NCBI GenBank assembly: GCA_028532985.1
Contig: JANCIK010000002.1
Coordinates: forward strand, 372,001 to 436,000
DNA: 64,000 nucleotides
Origin: Stropharia rugosoannulata
Taxonomy: Eukaryota; Basidiomycota; Agaricomycetes; Agaricales; Strophariaceae
Direction of reading: 5' to 3'
Shown here: one piece after another, positions 12,089-26,326 of the stretch
Position numbering within the stretch: position 1 is the stretch's first letter
Layout: each line of letters begins with the position of its first letter
Notes under the pieces: generated by a model
Database searches by the model: none
What the model was told of the DNA's origin: nothing
Seen by the model: only the letters and a program-made list of their open reading frames with translations
Program-made: the position numbers and the translations under genes

Positions 12089-12467
12089 TGAGTGATGAGA
12101 TAGTTTGCTGTTCACTACGGGTTTTCTTTTTGTGTACAGATGGGTCTATTTTTCAACAGAAGAAGGTAGAAAAGCTGTCAACGGGAGAGTACACAATCGA
12201 AGCAACCTGTACCTCTTGCTGATTAATTTTGTTGTATCGTCATTTGGAGCGCATATACGAGGTGGTAACGTGTTAAAGTGTCTCCGAATATCGGTAGACT
12301 ACTCGAATAAACCAACACCTGAGTCACTAGAATGTCGAAGAATTTGTCGATCGCATTGTAGATACTGCAGGAACATCAAGGTACAGCACGATGACGTTAA
12401 TATCTGGAATGTCATCTTTATAAGTACTAGAAAATATTGACGGGTGGAGGAGACCTGAACGTACCTG
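12089..12467. other. Convergent 3' interval between GMC and TSR2 genes
   Basis: The two genes converge here. Only short open frames are present; I see no gene. Confidence 0.5.
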
Positions 12468-13031
12468 CTATCTTTTACCTTTACCTTTTACGATCGTGAA
12501 GCCATCTTCATCTACCTCAGGTTCCCGGGGTGCCCGTGAAACGGGGTGCACAAGCAGTTGAGGCGCCTCATCCCCGTTGTCTTCATCGTCCACACCTTCT
12601 TCGTCATCTTCCCAATCGTCCTCATCTTCACTGACGACTTGTTCTTGAGCGTTGGCTTTCTTCCCTTTGGTTTTGTCTGCGAGCTCCTCGAATTTAAGGA
12701 CCAAATCCTGCTTGCCGGAGCTTGTCTCCTCCCACAACTTCACGATATCCTTTGCCACGCTCTCGCCACTCCCGTCTTCTACTAACGTCTCAAATTCATC
12801 CAGCATAACTTGAAGTAGCATTTCTTCGATGTATTGGTCGTCCGGTGGTGAGGCTTGTTGTTCAAATGCGTCCACGATCTCAGATGCTAACCAGGTCCGC
12901 TTTGCCGCTGCGTCGGGTCCACCCCAGTTCTCCTGGACGGCGATTCGTAGTGTCGACCATACAGCGAGTCTAGCAATGACCCCCCGAGCAAACAAAATGG
13001 ACGATGGGGGAGGCGCAGCTTCTTGATTCAT
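12468..13031 (-). CDS. TSR2: Pre-rRNA-processing protein TSR2
   Basis: A single exon encodes 187 aa. The N-terminal helical domain includes 'RGVIARLAVWSTLRIAVQEN' and 'WGGPDAAAKRTWLASEIVDA', as in the Tsr2 fold. A strongly acidic stretch (SEDEDDWEDDEEGVDDEDNG) and the conserved end 'VDEDGFTIVKGKGKR' follow. Tsr2 is the escort chaperone of ribosomal protein eS26 (Rps26) and is needed for late 20S pre-rRNA maturation. The start at 13031 was chosen over an in-frame Met 31 codons upstream because the conserved domain begins just after it. Being intronless is unusual among its neighbours. Confidence 0.93.
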   Translation of the reverse strand: MNQEAAPPPSSILFARGVIARLAVWSTLRIAVQENWGGPDAAAKRTWLASEIVDAFEQQASPPDDQYIEEMLLQVMLDEFETLVEDGSGESVAKDIVKLWEETSSGKQDLVLKFEELADKTKGKKANAQEQVVSEDEDDWEDDEEGVDDEDNGDEAPQLLVHPVSRAPREPEVDEDGFTIVKGKGKR

Positions 13032-14259
13032 GATGATGGGTAGGCAAAAGTTGGTACCGAAAGTTGAGCAATGAAAAGAAAGAAAGTGCGCAGCTCGGGC
13101 CGCTAGCACCGGCGTAGCGTTCAACGTCGTTCAACGTTCAACCTTGGTCGTTCCTTGTGACAATGGCACACACAACCTACAATATCCACCTCAGAATACT
13201 ATGCTATGGTACCGAGAATTTTGAGGGTGTGATACTCACTCGCTCGAGGCGATTTATTTCTTGGCTGTCCTTCGATCCTCAGTTCCCTTGAAATATTTTT
13301 GACAACGATGTGTCACCTTTCAAGCTTCAAGACTGGTTAAATGAACAAGATGAACAACCAAAACAGCAGCAAGACATCGAAAGCAGTAGGGAAATAAACC
13401 TAAAGAACATCTGTAACCAGCAACGTTGGTATGTATCAAAGTTCTCTTCGTATCCCCCAGTTCGTCTAAGTTCTAACCCCGTCTTAAGCAAGACGATGCA
13501 TCATTGAACAGGTTGCGTACCCGAGCTCGCACGTAGCATTCATGAGTAGGCTGCGCATTCAGTTGGCCATGAGACCTTAAGATCCCAACCTCCATGATGT
13601 TTTGAAAGTGTCTACTACCTCCTTGAAGTTCAGCGTCTACCCCCATTATATCACTACAGATACTTTTCGGCAATTCAAAACTGCGATTCGAAACCCAGCG
13701 GTAGACGATTATGACTTCAAAGAAGCGGGCCATCTGATATTACTTTTACCGAATCGCCGACGCGAGCTTCTCACCCTTCCAATCTCCTTCAACCAGCTTC
13801 ATATCAGAAAAGGCTGTGATGCACAAGTCAGCTTCTTATCACACAAAAGCGGACACTGCAGTGATGAGCGACACGACGATGGAGGCACTGAGCAGTGGCA
13901 AGTTTTGGGAAATGAAGTGCTTATTTTCTAACATTTGTTCTAGTTTGGTCGTTGATTGTTTTGTCTCAGAGGTCCAGTGTATGTTCTGTTGTTGGCGGTT
14001 GGTCAGCGGGGATATCATACTAATCTCCCATCCCCAATCAGATGAGGTCCTTCTCCCCAACCAAGGGAGCTCGCATACTTTACTCGGGACTTGTCTCTCC
14101 TTAGGCTTTTCATCTACATTTACCTCAATCATTGGCGTCGAAGGCCGCATGGCATATCTTGTCGACAGCCTCTATAAACAGTTGTTCGCATCGTATCCTC
14201 CATTTTTCTAGGACCTGCTACATCCTGAAGACGTACTGCTAGGACAAGTCGATAGAGCA
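13032..14259. other. Divergent interval between TSR2 and the Sng1-like gene
   Basis: About 1.2 kb. Open frames at 13308-13507 and 13602-13931 on the plus strand encode a Gln/Glu-rich stretch and 'FRQFKTAIRNPAVDDYDFKE'. They lack a good start and I do not recognise them, so a small degraded or spliced gene is possible but unproven. Confidence 0.35.
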
Positions 14260-16296
14260 ATGGCTTCTACTTCTGGCTCGACTTCCGGCTCGCATACACT
14301 CTACGACTCGAGGTCTTTAGCTACAACTTTGCCTGCTGCCTCCAGCAGTATACCAGTGCCACCTCTTTTCCAGACCATATCTCACGACTCCGATCATCGT
14401 CATGTAGTTTTCGCAGACAAAACGACAGTACCATCACCGCCATTCTCTAAATGGTTCCATCACAGAGGCGATCCAGATATTGATCAAGCCCGCAAGGTTT
14501 ACTTCAAGGCGTACTTCTCTGGCCTGCTAATGGTAATCATAACAATATATGCGGTCTTCTCTATATATTGGGGCTCATTGTGGAAGGTGCCTGCTCGGCC
14601 CATTAAGGGTTGGATTGTGGTGCGTCATTCTTCAACGGGTTGCGCGTTTATCGACCTTTACCCTTCATGCAGGATTTTGATGGAGGAGATGTAGGGCAAA
14701 GTGTCGTGGCCACGCTATCTAAGGGTCCACAGAGATTCATCAAATGGGATGTTGTTTCCGCGGACAAGTTCCCCACAGGCGTGACGGATATAATTGAGTC
14801 GGTCAAACAGGACAAAGTATGGGTGGCATTAGTCGGTCCGTTTTCCGTTCTATGCTGGTATCATGGCCCATAAACTCTGCTTTAGTCAATCAGGATGTCT
14901 CCTCTCGACTGCAATCTGCAATACTCAACCCTATGCCGTCGTATAATGGCACGCAGGCCATTACAGTATACGCGGCAGAAGCACGTAACGAGAATGCTTA
15001 GTATGTTTTCCCCAACTTACATTATTGATTCCCCTTCTTAAGACCTCATTAGTCGCAATTTCATCAGGCCTGTAGTAAGCAAACTATCCTACGTTCTATG
15101 ACGTACATTTAACGTAAACGACTAGGTGCAAACGTCCTTAGATGCTTTCAGGATACAGTTTGCGACAAACTTAGCAACTGAGGTATCGACGTCAAATAAC
15201 CTTGTCTTGCTTCTATCGACAGCGCCACAAACCGTTGTCAACCCTGTTTCGTTTACTTTGGAAAACATCTTACCTTTCGATCAACCTGTGTACGCTTTTA
15301 CTCTATCAGTGCACTGCGAGACTCTCAAATTGATATATCAAACAGTGCAAGCGCCGTCATATTCGTTGGTCTGATCTATCTTCTGATTCTCTCGTTCTTC
15401 ATTGTGGTAAGATCTGACCACTCGGTTTATACTCAAACATTGTAAAACGGAAGCTGATTATGTCTTAGATGATATGCCACGGGGCGCGTGAAGCTTCAGG
15501 GGTCGACAAACTACTCGATGTACGGTCGCTAATTACCGTTCGCCTGCTGTCCTCCTTGGTCGGGTATTTCTTTCTCTCGGTGAGGTCTTTTTTGTTGCAT
15601 CACAGGCGCCTGCTAATATCATACATAGCTGTTTTATTCTTTGCTCAATCTCGCTTTCAAACTCAACCTCACGCGAAGGTGAATAGGGAGGCATCGTTAA
15701 ATTCGCTACTAATGGATTCCTGCTCCTAGATATGGACGTGGGGGCTTCATGATATTCTGGATGATCAATTGGGTCGGCATGCTCTCAGTGTCTGTTTCCA
15801 ATCTGTAAGCATGTAATAATTTTCTAATCGTTTCTATTAGCGGACTGGCCCTGGAATCGCTCATCACGATACTTACGCCGAAATTTGTCCCGTTTTTCAT
15901 GATTTTATGGATCATCGGTATGTACTTTCGTCCCCGTGCACGCAAGGTAGCGTTGAACGATATTATATCAAAGTCAACGTCTCTGTATGTGTCTTTCCAA
16001 TTGACATTCTACCTCGCATATATCACTACGGCTACGCCATGCCATTTTACAACATTTCAAATTCTGTTCGCTCCATTGCATTTGGCACAAGAAATACTAG
16101 TACGTTTTTGTCTCTTTCGGTTTGCTCCAGCTGGCTTACCTGAAGTCTAGTTGCCATGAATTTCGGTGTTCTTTTTGCATGGGTCTTAATTTCATGCATA
16201 TCACTTCCTATAGCTCAATGGTACGTTCGGAGAAGACAGGTAAAAACATTCGAAAAGAGGGGATCTCTGCGTCATCCCGGAAAAGTAATATCGTAA
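14260..16296 (+). CDS. DUF3533 / Sng1-like multi-spanning membrane protein
   Basis: About 11 exons join in phase. A Ser/Thr-rich cytosolic N-terminus leads to the first membrane segment 'FSGLLMVIITIYAVFSIYWG' (near 14510). A long extracytoplasmic domain follows ('QRFIKWDVVSADKFPTGVTD', 'AITVYAAEARNENAYR', 'FATNLATEVSTSN'). Then come five or so membrane segments ('VIFVGLIYLLILSFFIV', 'GGFMIFWMINWVGML', 'LITILTPKFVPFFMILWIIV', 'MNFGVLFAWVLISCISLPIA') and a basic tail. This order matches DUF3533, the family of yeast SNG1 (nitrosoguanidine resistance, membrane lipid asymmetry or efflux). The final coding exon ends at TAA 16294-16296. Function beyond the family is not clear. Confidence 0.88.
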
Positions 16297-16462
16297 TCAA
16301 CAATGTGCTCCTCTAATCCTTACCACGATAATTCAGCGATATCTTGCATACCTTACAGATCCCGGAATGATTTTTAAGTCGGAATATAGTGTTGGCGTAG
16401 ACCCTGCCACTGGCCAGGCATGGTCCTAGCCTTAATGTGCTTAAATTAAGTATCGATGCTGA

Positions 16463-18558
<2,096 letters not shown>

Positions 18559-20610
18559 TCTTACTTGGTATGTTAGTATATAATCAAGTCAGCTTGTTTT
18601 CTCACTGACCATTAACAAGTGTTATGTACATTGTTCTGCATGAAAATAGTGAACACGGGTGTTGATGACGAACAATAATGAATCCCTTCTAAGGTTATAA
18701 GACTTCCTGAAAGTACCTGCTAACCTAACATTGCCCTAATCCAGTTTATCTTCTTGCCCACTAGCCACGGTTTTAGCTTCAGCCGCCACGATGACTGGGA
18801 AGCATAAGAAGTCGGTATGTTCTAAGCTTCGATTGAAAATTCATACGTTATATGGAAACCGGCGTTGATACTTTCACACTTCAAATTGCTGTCAATGCCC
18901 CAAGGCCTTTTTTAAGTTTAACGACGACTGTGGTACTCCTCTTGAGCTTCAACCCAGAATACGTCAGATGATTGCGGACATTTAGAAAAGCAGCATGGGA
19001 GCGATATTTTCGGCAGATGTATAAGTCACAGGGACACTATTCTGCGTGTCCTCTGTCTCCCAACATATGGTACGTCACTTTAACCTTCTTCGATGTTGCA
19101 ATTGATATTTATACTTTCATCCTGTTTTCTCTCAGGTATTTGCCGAACTGCATGCCTGGCCGCGTGCTGCTAAGACGTCGAGAATTCACTGACGTTCTTG
19201 CATCGCGTTGGGGTCTTTGAGGATTCCCTTCCTCACGGTTGTCCCAGCTTTCAAGATGAAAAGGCAATTAGTGAAAGTGAACACGGGGTGCATCATAATC
19301 TCCTCTTAGTAATGCGCCCACGACGCCTAAAGAAGCTTGGACTATCTGGACCTCGACCTCAGTGGAGTAGGATGGACCAATCGCTCGTGCCCGCATCGGC
19401 GGTGACACGGGCCTGAGAGCGCAGCAGCGGTGTGTAATTCTTGGTGTCGGCTGACTATCTTTGTCTCCCAATGTTGCAGTTGTACGACTTCCTTAGCCGT
19501 AGGCGCTTGAGTACTCTCGGCACTTTCCTCGGCATACGCCACTTCCCGCCCTACCAACGTTACTGGAACCTGGCGCATCGCGAGTCGACGGGTCGGCCAT
19601 ATGTCGAAAGCGTCTGTTCCCCTTCATTCTTTGTCTAGACTTAAGCAGCTGACTTGCTTGACTCATATATGACTTGTGAAAGACTGATAAGACATTGAAT
19701 TGGAAACAGTGGATATCTGGATCCCCGCGCACCTGACTGGCGTGTTTGCCCCAGCACAATGTCGTGGTAACATGCAGTGCCTGATCTTGATTTGTCGAAG
19801 CTTGTTTGACCTGCCGTACATATATCTGACAAGGGCGCTCCTCCCTGAGCGACCGGAAATAACTGCCTTCCCCTTTCAGACGTGCACCAAAAGCGTCGGC
19901 GGCTGATCCATGGCTGACCAACGCATAGATTACTGGTACCACCTGGGCCTTCTCCTTCTCTGAGTGCTATTCCTAGGATGGGGGTTGGTGATTGCGCTGC
20001 AGCGCTATCCCATTGATAAGTTTGCACGCAGATAACGCCTCCGAATGTCAATTTCCTATTCATTTCCCCACTTCGGTTCTGACATCAGACATGCGCAGGA
20101 AATCGCTAGATCATCATCCGCAAGGAAGTCTAAGCCAATACATACGACTCGGCTTGATGTGGTCTAGTCCCATGCTATGAGATTGCCCCAATTCGCCAGC
20201 GACTTGACAGAAACAGTCTTCTGAAATCTTGTTCGCACCACCAAGGAAGTTTTGCGAACCCGAGGTACGTATCACGCATCTCTATACTGGAGTGCAACAA
20301 AGAAAGAGTATTGTGCGTTGTGACAATGTTGATGAGTGGGTCGCAGTCACGATGAAACGATAAATCTAACCTATCTCACTGCCCCCCCGATTGGAGGAAG
20401 GAGAAAAAAGGCAAAACCACTATTTGCTGATGTGACATTCCCATCCAGAGTTGACGTGATACAAGCTCAGCAACAGTGCACAGCCGTATTGGGTCCGAAA
20501 GGCCGTCGTTTCTTTATATAAACGCGCACATTTTGGCCAGCCCATTGTCCTCATCACTCCACCCACCACCCACCTTCCCTCTGTTTCGCACTTTAGCAAG
20601 CTGCACCAAA
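18559..20610. other. 2-kb interval with a possible small spliced gene
   Basis: A well-placed ATG at about 18790 ('cgccacgATGACTGGGAAG') begins MTGKHKKS and stops at a clean gtatgt donor. One acceptor near 18903 continues as 'AFFKFNDDCGTPLELQPRIR' and ends at a TAG near 18984. I recognise no family, and later frames (19198-19640 on plus, 19493-20063 on minus) are equally anonymous. A short multi-exon gene is plausible but not established. Confidence 0.3.
20515..20522 (+). promoter_or_regulatory. TATA box of the DUF6593 gene
   Basis: The sequence 'tatataaa' lies about 90 bp upstream of the ATG at 20611, followed by a pyrimidine-rich leader ('cactccacccaccacccacc'). Position and context fit a fungal core promoter. 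Confidence 0.55.
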
Positions 20611-21355
20611 ATGCGCCATGGACCTTTACCATTGACACTCGAGGATCGGACTGCGCAAATCAACAATACTGATTTTGATGATTTGTACGACCGGTTGTTC
20701 TTTCACGTTTCCCGACAGCCTGGACGCAGCACGACGAAGATTTACCAAATGAGCATCCGCGCGTCCCGCTACCGTAGCACGCTTCCTATTCCAGGGGAGG
20801 CCATCGTCCATCTTGACTTTGGCCCAGACGAAACTCTGGGCACAATATCGTTCTTTCGTCCTCCCCTGCAAGGCAGCATACCAATGTCCCGCTACTTGAA
20901 GAAGACGTCATTCTTTGGCTCGTAAGTCTTGATACATCATCAAACGACTTGGGGGGCTGAGCTTTAATTGCTTAACAAAAGATCTTTGTCTCGCAAGTTC
21001 ATGGGCTCTGATGGCAAAGAGTACAAATGGGGCTATAGAATATTCGCCGGGCAGGAGTGGACGGTATGCGCTACTCGATGACTAATTTTTTCAAAGACTA
21101 TTGCTGAACTTTTCCCTTGATGTAGTGCACTACCATGGATAACATGCTCGTGGCACACTATGACCTCAAACCTCCAAATGTCCGAACATATGATGTCTCA
21201 GGCAATAACCTTATAATATACGAAGCGTATGCAGACATGATCCCTGGTATGCCTCACAAAGTTGCTCAACGTGTCGAACGTGGCTGATAAAATGACCTTT
21301 AGAAATAATTGCATCTTTCATTATAATGCGTCACATTGCGCAATTCAATCTCTGA
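20611..21355 (+). CDS. DUF6593-like protein of unknown function
   Basis: Four exons of a roughly 190-aa soluble protein. It begins MRHGPLPLTLEDRT. The core 'TTKIYQMSIRASRYRSTLPI', 'VHLDFGPDETLGTISFF' and 'MGSDGKEYKWGYRIFAG', ending 'EAYADMIPEIIASFIIMRHI', has the layout of the basidiomycete DUF6593 family: beta-rich, a G/D-x-x-Y-x-W motif, and a hydrophobic end. The biochemical role of the family is unknown. A strong TATA box and pyrimidine leader suggest good expression. Assignment rests on pattern memory, so moderate confidence. Confidence 0.7.
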
Positions 21356-23433
21356 GATCTCTGGCTCCCTGGCCGTCACTCCGCTGTACCACCATGATGA
21401 ACCCAATACGATCGTCATAGAGAACATACACTACTTTTACCATTTAGTTATCTTGCTTTCTTCGCACACAACCTTGTACTATGTTTATTTTGTTGCACAT
21501 TGCTCTCCACATACATTTATATCACTCTTCGCACGTTCGTTCACCTCACTAGCTAGATATCCTTGTATCACCGCTATCCATCTCATGTTGTAAGTATTTG
21601 TATGTAATATAATATTATTCCGCTTGAACGCGCGTGATCTTATCTCTTTGACACTTCTATCCTGAAGAGTGCTGTTGAATACAATTCAATATCATTAACC
21701 GCACACTGCCCCCATTTATAGACCAACTAAATCTTATTTACCTTTTCAATAAGAAAAATGTAATGTGAAGCCGCCAACATGTACAACAGCCTGAGCTTAG
21801 CGCGTTAATGCTAAGTTAATGTTGCACTCCCCTTGTTTTAGGTCACGTACGATGGTTCACGATTTGCCTGCTCTCCCCGTCGATTGTAGTTGGCTGATTC
21901 TGTGTTACACAATTCCCAAGGACGGTAGAAGCTCATTTATCCGTGCATGTACAGTAAGTGGCGACTCGGACACCCTTGCATTTTCCACGTCTCGCACTTC
22001 AACGTAAGTTTTCCATGAGGGGAATGAGAACCAGAACGGTCTACCAGAGCCAAAGGGACCTGTCACATCGGATAAAGGAGTAAAAGTTCTAGCATTTGCA
22101 AGCATCAAGGTGCAATACAGCAACCCATATAAATCATTCGGTCCCATTTTTCCTGTTGTCTAATTGACTAACGTATCCCATGATTCTACATAGTTTGGCA
22201 AAGGAAACGCATGGGGCAACTGTCGACTTATTAGCTCATGTGCATAATGAATCCCGCTTCGGAAGCGCGCATGTTTTAAATTGGCTTGTAATACATACCA
22301 GCTCTTATCCTCTCTTATCTGGATTCCCTAGCAGAACAGTAGCCGACCAGACCGTGATACCGCGAATAGCAATTTTTGCGGCAGATAATACAGACGTGGA
22401 AAAAATCCCGTGGGTTAATGTGCTAATGTGCCCTGATAGAAGGCCATTAATCCACGCTTATCTGGTGCTCTACGTCTTCTGCCGTCACTCCTGCGACGAA
22501 GCCCTTTGCCTCTGTGTATATACACGCTTCGGCTAAGGTAGCGTGGTATATAGCAGGCAAAGGCAGGGTGTCACCCACACGTCGACGGCTTCCCGTACAC
22601 GCAGCACGCCGCGATAATGCCAATCGACCCCGGTTAAGTTGCATTCCACTTCTCTCTCTAGGAAAGCTGATAAGAGGAGTGCCACCAACCTCTGCCACAG
22701 TTAGAGAAGCACTACAGCTGAAAGCTTTCTGCATATTCATTCGGATCTTACAGTTTATCTCTGATAGTTATCGCAGGACCTGTGGACCAGGTATCAGCTA
22801 TGCCTGATTATTTCTGCGGGACCGTGGAGATGTTCAATTATCATGTCATGAAAACGTCATAATAACCAAATAATAACGAGTCCGTGAATCTTAGAGGAGA
22901 TACTGACGGTGAAAGCCTATGAGCGTCGACTCAATGCTTTGATAAGGACTTGTATAGTAAGTCTGTAGTAAAGGCGGTATTTAACCTTACGTACGTGCGT
23001 ACACCATAAATTCCTAAGGCGGCATCATGTCTTTCAAGAGACGCAGAATCAGCACACGTGTAGCACCGGCAATCAAACAACGAGTTCCGGTACACGAGGA
23101 CGGGCGCCTATTCGGGTCTACTGTTTGCCTGATGGTCCTCGATACAATTACAGTGGCGCGGCAGTACAACTCTTACGGTCCTCAGACGGTGATTTACGCC
23201 ACTGTCAACCGCCGGCTGGTGATCTGTAGCTAAAGTATTATCTGGTCCGTGTACGTGAGCCTTGGAGCTCATTGAATCCAGCGCTTTCGTATATCTTAAA
23301 TGAATGATGCCTCTGGCAATTGTATAGATTAAGCAATAGAGTTCTTGAAGCCAAAAGAGATCCTTCTACGGCGTGACGTTTCCGGGTTGCTCCACAGTTC
23401 ATCCATCCGACGCCTGTACACATTCTACCCGCT
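21356..23433. other. 2-kb gene-poor interval
   Basis: No family recognised. An ATG frame at 23027-23233 (68 aa, basic start MSFKRRRISTRVAPAIKQRV) and one at 22180-22536 could be chance. The density of stops in all frames suggests non-coding sequence. Confidence 0.4.
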
Positions 23434-25794
23434 TTACTTCCGCCCCAAAAACGACACGAGGGCGTAACTGACCGATTTAAACGTCAGCGGGTTGTGGGTC
23501 GTGTAACGGTAAAGGGAAAGCTCACCGTCCATCAACACGCCACTTCTCCCCGCTCTTATCCAGAGCCTCTGCAACGTCTTGGGGGACTCCCACTACGACG
23601 TCCGCCTTGTTAGTGCGCAGACTCAGCAGTGGGAATGAGCCTGCCAGGGGACCTTTCAAAGTAATCGGGTAAGATGGGGATCAAGTAATGAAACTAATAA
23701 CGAAGTATGACTTGCCTAGTGCATCGGTGAAAGGTGTCCATGCTGGCCATCGAATGTCTCCAGTTAACCTAGAAGAAAAGTCAATCGTTAATGAAATGTT
23801 ATGCATTATTCCGCGAATAGCGATTCGGACTCACTTTCGGTAGCTGTCAAGTATATTTTGATTAGAGTTGGGTAGGGCAAAACTTTGAAAAGAACGTACT
23901 TGAGGTCCCCCTTCGTGGTCGGAGCGTAAGCGTGTATTCTTTACTTACAGGTAAGGTAATAAGCATACATACCTTGAACACGACCAAGTCGCTTCCCGCT
24001 AGGAAGCTAAAGGTCCCCGGCGCTTCTTCGCGCATGTTCCAGTATGGTTTGGCAGTCGTCCAAAATTCAGTGTGTTCAGTCGTTCGGCCTGGAGCACCCC
24101 CAAGAGGCGCGTGCCCGTCTACAGCCAATTTGAACACGCCATGCTCAAGGTATTTCGCCCACCGCGCACTCAGTGAACGCAGGTGTGCTCGCTGTGTGGC
24201 ATCCCTTTCAGCAGCATCCGGCTCATCGCCGAAGAAGAACGAATCTTCTTTGAGAGCAGCGAAGGTTGCTTTGAAATCGGGCGGGGTCACGTCGGAGACG
24301 AACCAAGGGATCAGTTTCGGGCTGCGTTGAGGTCGTGAGTATGCCTTTACTGGATTAGGCAATGCAGGACGCACTGAAAGACCACTTTCGAAACGTGAGG
24401 CGTATATGTGACTAGAAAATCAGCGAAGACGAGGTCGGTGAATAACTGAGCTTGATTAATAATTTGATTGTGTACTGGGAAACGTTCTGACCAACCTCAA
24501 ATCCTGCTGAAAGCTTATGAGAATAGAGTAATCCGCCTTGTCATATCGAACATACAATTATCGAGCACAATGTCCACTTGGCCATCTTTCAGAGTGCATA
24601 TATGCGCCCATACAACCTCCTCATCATCTTTGAGGATGAATTTTTGCCTAGCTGCGCGTGCCTCTTTCCCGACTGCTTGTAGGTTATGTATATCGGCCTG
24701 CGATAAATGGGTCAAAAGGGAGAGGTCCTTCAAGCGTGAAGAGTCATTAAGAGAAAGCAGGACAATCCTTTCGATTGCCTCACCGTCGCGTTTCCCCTGG
24801 TATAAAAACATCAGCGGTTTTTTCATGGCGCCGTGCGGTTTCATATGCGGACCATAAACACATTTGCACCATCTCGTTGAACAACATCTTCAATTTTTCT
24901 GGATCGCTTCTGATTATACCTTGGTCAGCTTCGAGCTCGTGCATCGTTGTGGCTATCTCTGTCAAAGAAAACTAATATAAGTCGGGATATAAAGAGATGA
25001 GACTTTCCACATACGCAGGACAGATTGACGAGATTGCTTGAAAGTAGCCATTTTCTGTTCGAAGAAAGGATCCACATCTTTCCATGTCTCTGTCTGTATA
25101 AAGAACGAGCGCAACAGGCGGTACCTGAGGAAATACTAATGTTAGTCATAGAAAACGACGCAGGATACATTCATTATTTACAAATAGCATCTGTGAAGAT
25201 ATGGTAAGAGACTCGAGCTGTGGTTATAGTTCCGATCTTACTCTGCATATAGCCATGGGGCGGTGAACCAGGTGTTTTTCTTCTCCTTCTCCAATGCTTC
25301 AAGCTCTGAGTTGTACAATTCAACGCTCTGCCCACCGTCAGCTGGAATGGGCCTGCCCCTGGCATAAGCGCGGTAAAAGCAGCATACATTCAAGTAGTAC
25401 ACACGTCAGCTCCTTGTCTCGGGCCATCTCGTACTTGAGTTTGCTAATCTGCCCAATAATCGCCGTACCCTCCTGTACTCTCTTTAGTAGAAAGGCCTTG
25501 TTTTCGTCGCCTTCGCCCAGCTCATTTGCCTCCATCGCAAGCCTATGACAGAGCTTGTGTAGATGGTCGATGACGCCGGTGATGATTATGGGCCATCGCT
25601 TTATTACGGTTTCGTACCTGCCGTCATCGGATTGGATTTCAGGGTGAATGGACGACGAAGATTTTGGGTTAGGAGCTCACGAGAAGCTGCGATAGGTTAT
25701 ATATCTTAAGAGGAAGCTGGCATTTCTGAGGCTGAGGTGCTTACCAGGCTTTATCGGTTGGATCGTACGGCGCGTAAGGAGCATTGAAAGGCAT
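23434..25794 (-). CDS. ARMT1/DUF89-family damage-control phosphatase, 16 exons
   Basis: Joining 16 exons gives 1455 nt, an uninterrupted 484-aa protein. The exons are 25745-25794, 25405-25617, 25242-25358, 25182-25190, 25015-25124, 24853-24958, 24784-24796, 24556-24727, 24496-24506, 24375-24445, 23973-24321, 23900-23910, 23835-23843, 23716-23768, 23526-23652 and 23467 down to 23434. Landmarks are 'WYETVIKRWPIIITGVIDHL', 'NTWFTAPWLYAECYLYRLLR', 'CLWGNATDLSLLTHL', the metal-site motif 'VDIVLDNSGFELFTDLVFAD', 'HPKLIPWFVSDVTPPDF' and 'GDLNYRKLTGD'. These are the landmarks of metal-dependent DUF89 phosphatases (human ARMT1, yeast YMR027W), which hydrolyse damaged sugar phosphates. Five exons are 9-13 nt, and one intron (23653-23715) has a GC donor. 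Every conserved motif falls in frame only with these exons. Confidence 0.93.
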
Positions 25795-26326
25795 GATACA
25801 CAACTGCGGCAAATGTTATATGGAAAGCCAATGGAAAGCCATCCCTTAAACGCGATCCGGATTGGATCCGGACGCGTTGTGAATATGACCGGCCCGGATT
25901 TAACCGGACTTCGTAGCAGTACTCCAGAATCTTTGCTAAAATAAACCAAAATACTCAGAGAATACTCTACCGTTACAGCTTTCTTGAGTAGACAGGGTGT
26001 TTGCACTGCTATGAGTATTTACGCTTCATTTTGTAGTGATAACTTAATTGATTATCAATGCGATATAGAGCCGAGTCTAGTGCTTTCAAAATTCAGAATC
26101 ACAACAAGACATGCTGCCCCTTGGCTTCGAAGTAGTTCTTGGTTACTTGATTCCATGATGCAAATGTGCATTTGTGTAGTCGCATCCTGTCGTATGAGAC
26201 TCCGGATGTGTTCATTTTCCCTGAAATGCAGAAGACAGCATTTTATCCTTTCCTACGAATTGAGGGAGAAGGCATCTGAAGGACTATTTTGAATATGATA
26301 CAGCCTAGTTGGTACATATATGAGAT
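25795..26326. other. Intergenic interval
   Basis: Lies between the ARMT1-like start and the MTAP stop. Only short anonymous frames; nothing supported. Confidence 0.5.

Noticed and set aside
23027..23233. 68-aa basic frame starting MSFKRRR
   Set aside because: A true ATG is present, but there is no family, no splice signal and no context; a chance frame of this length is expected.
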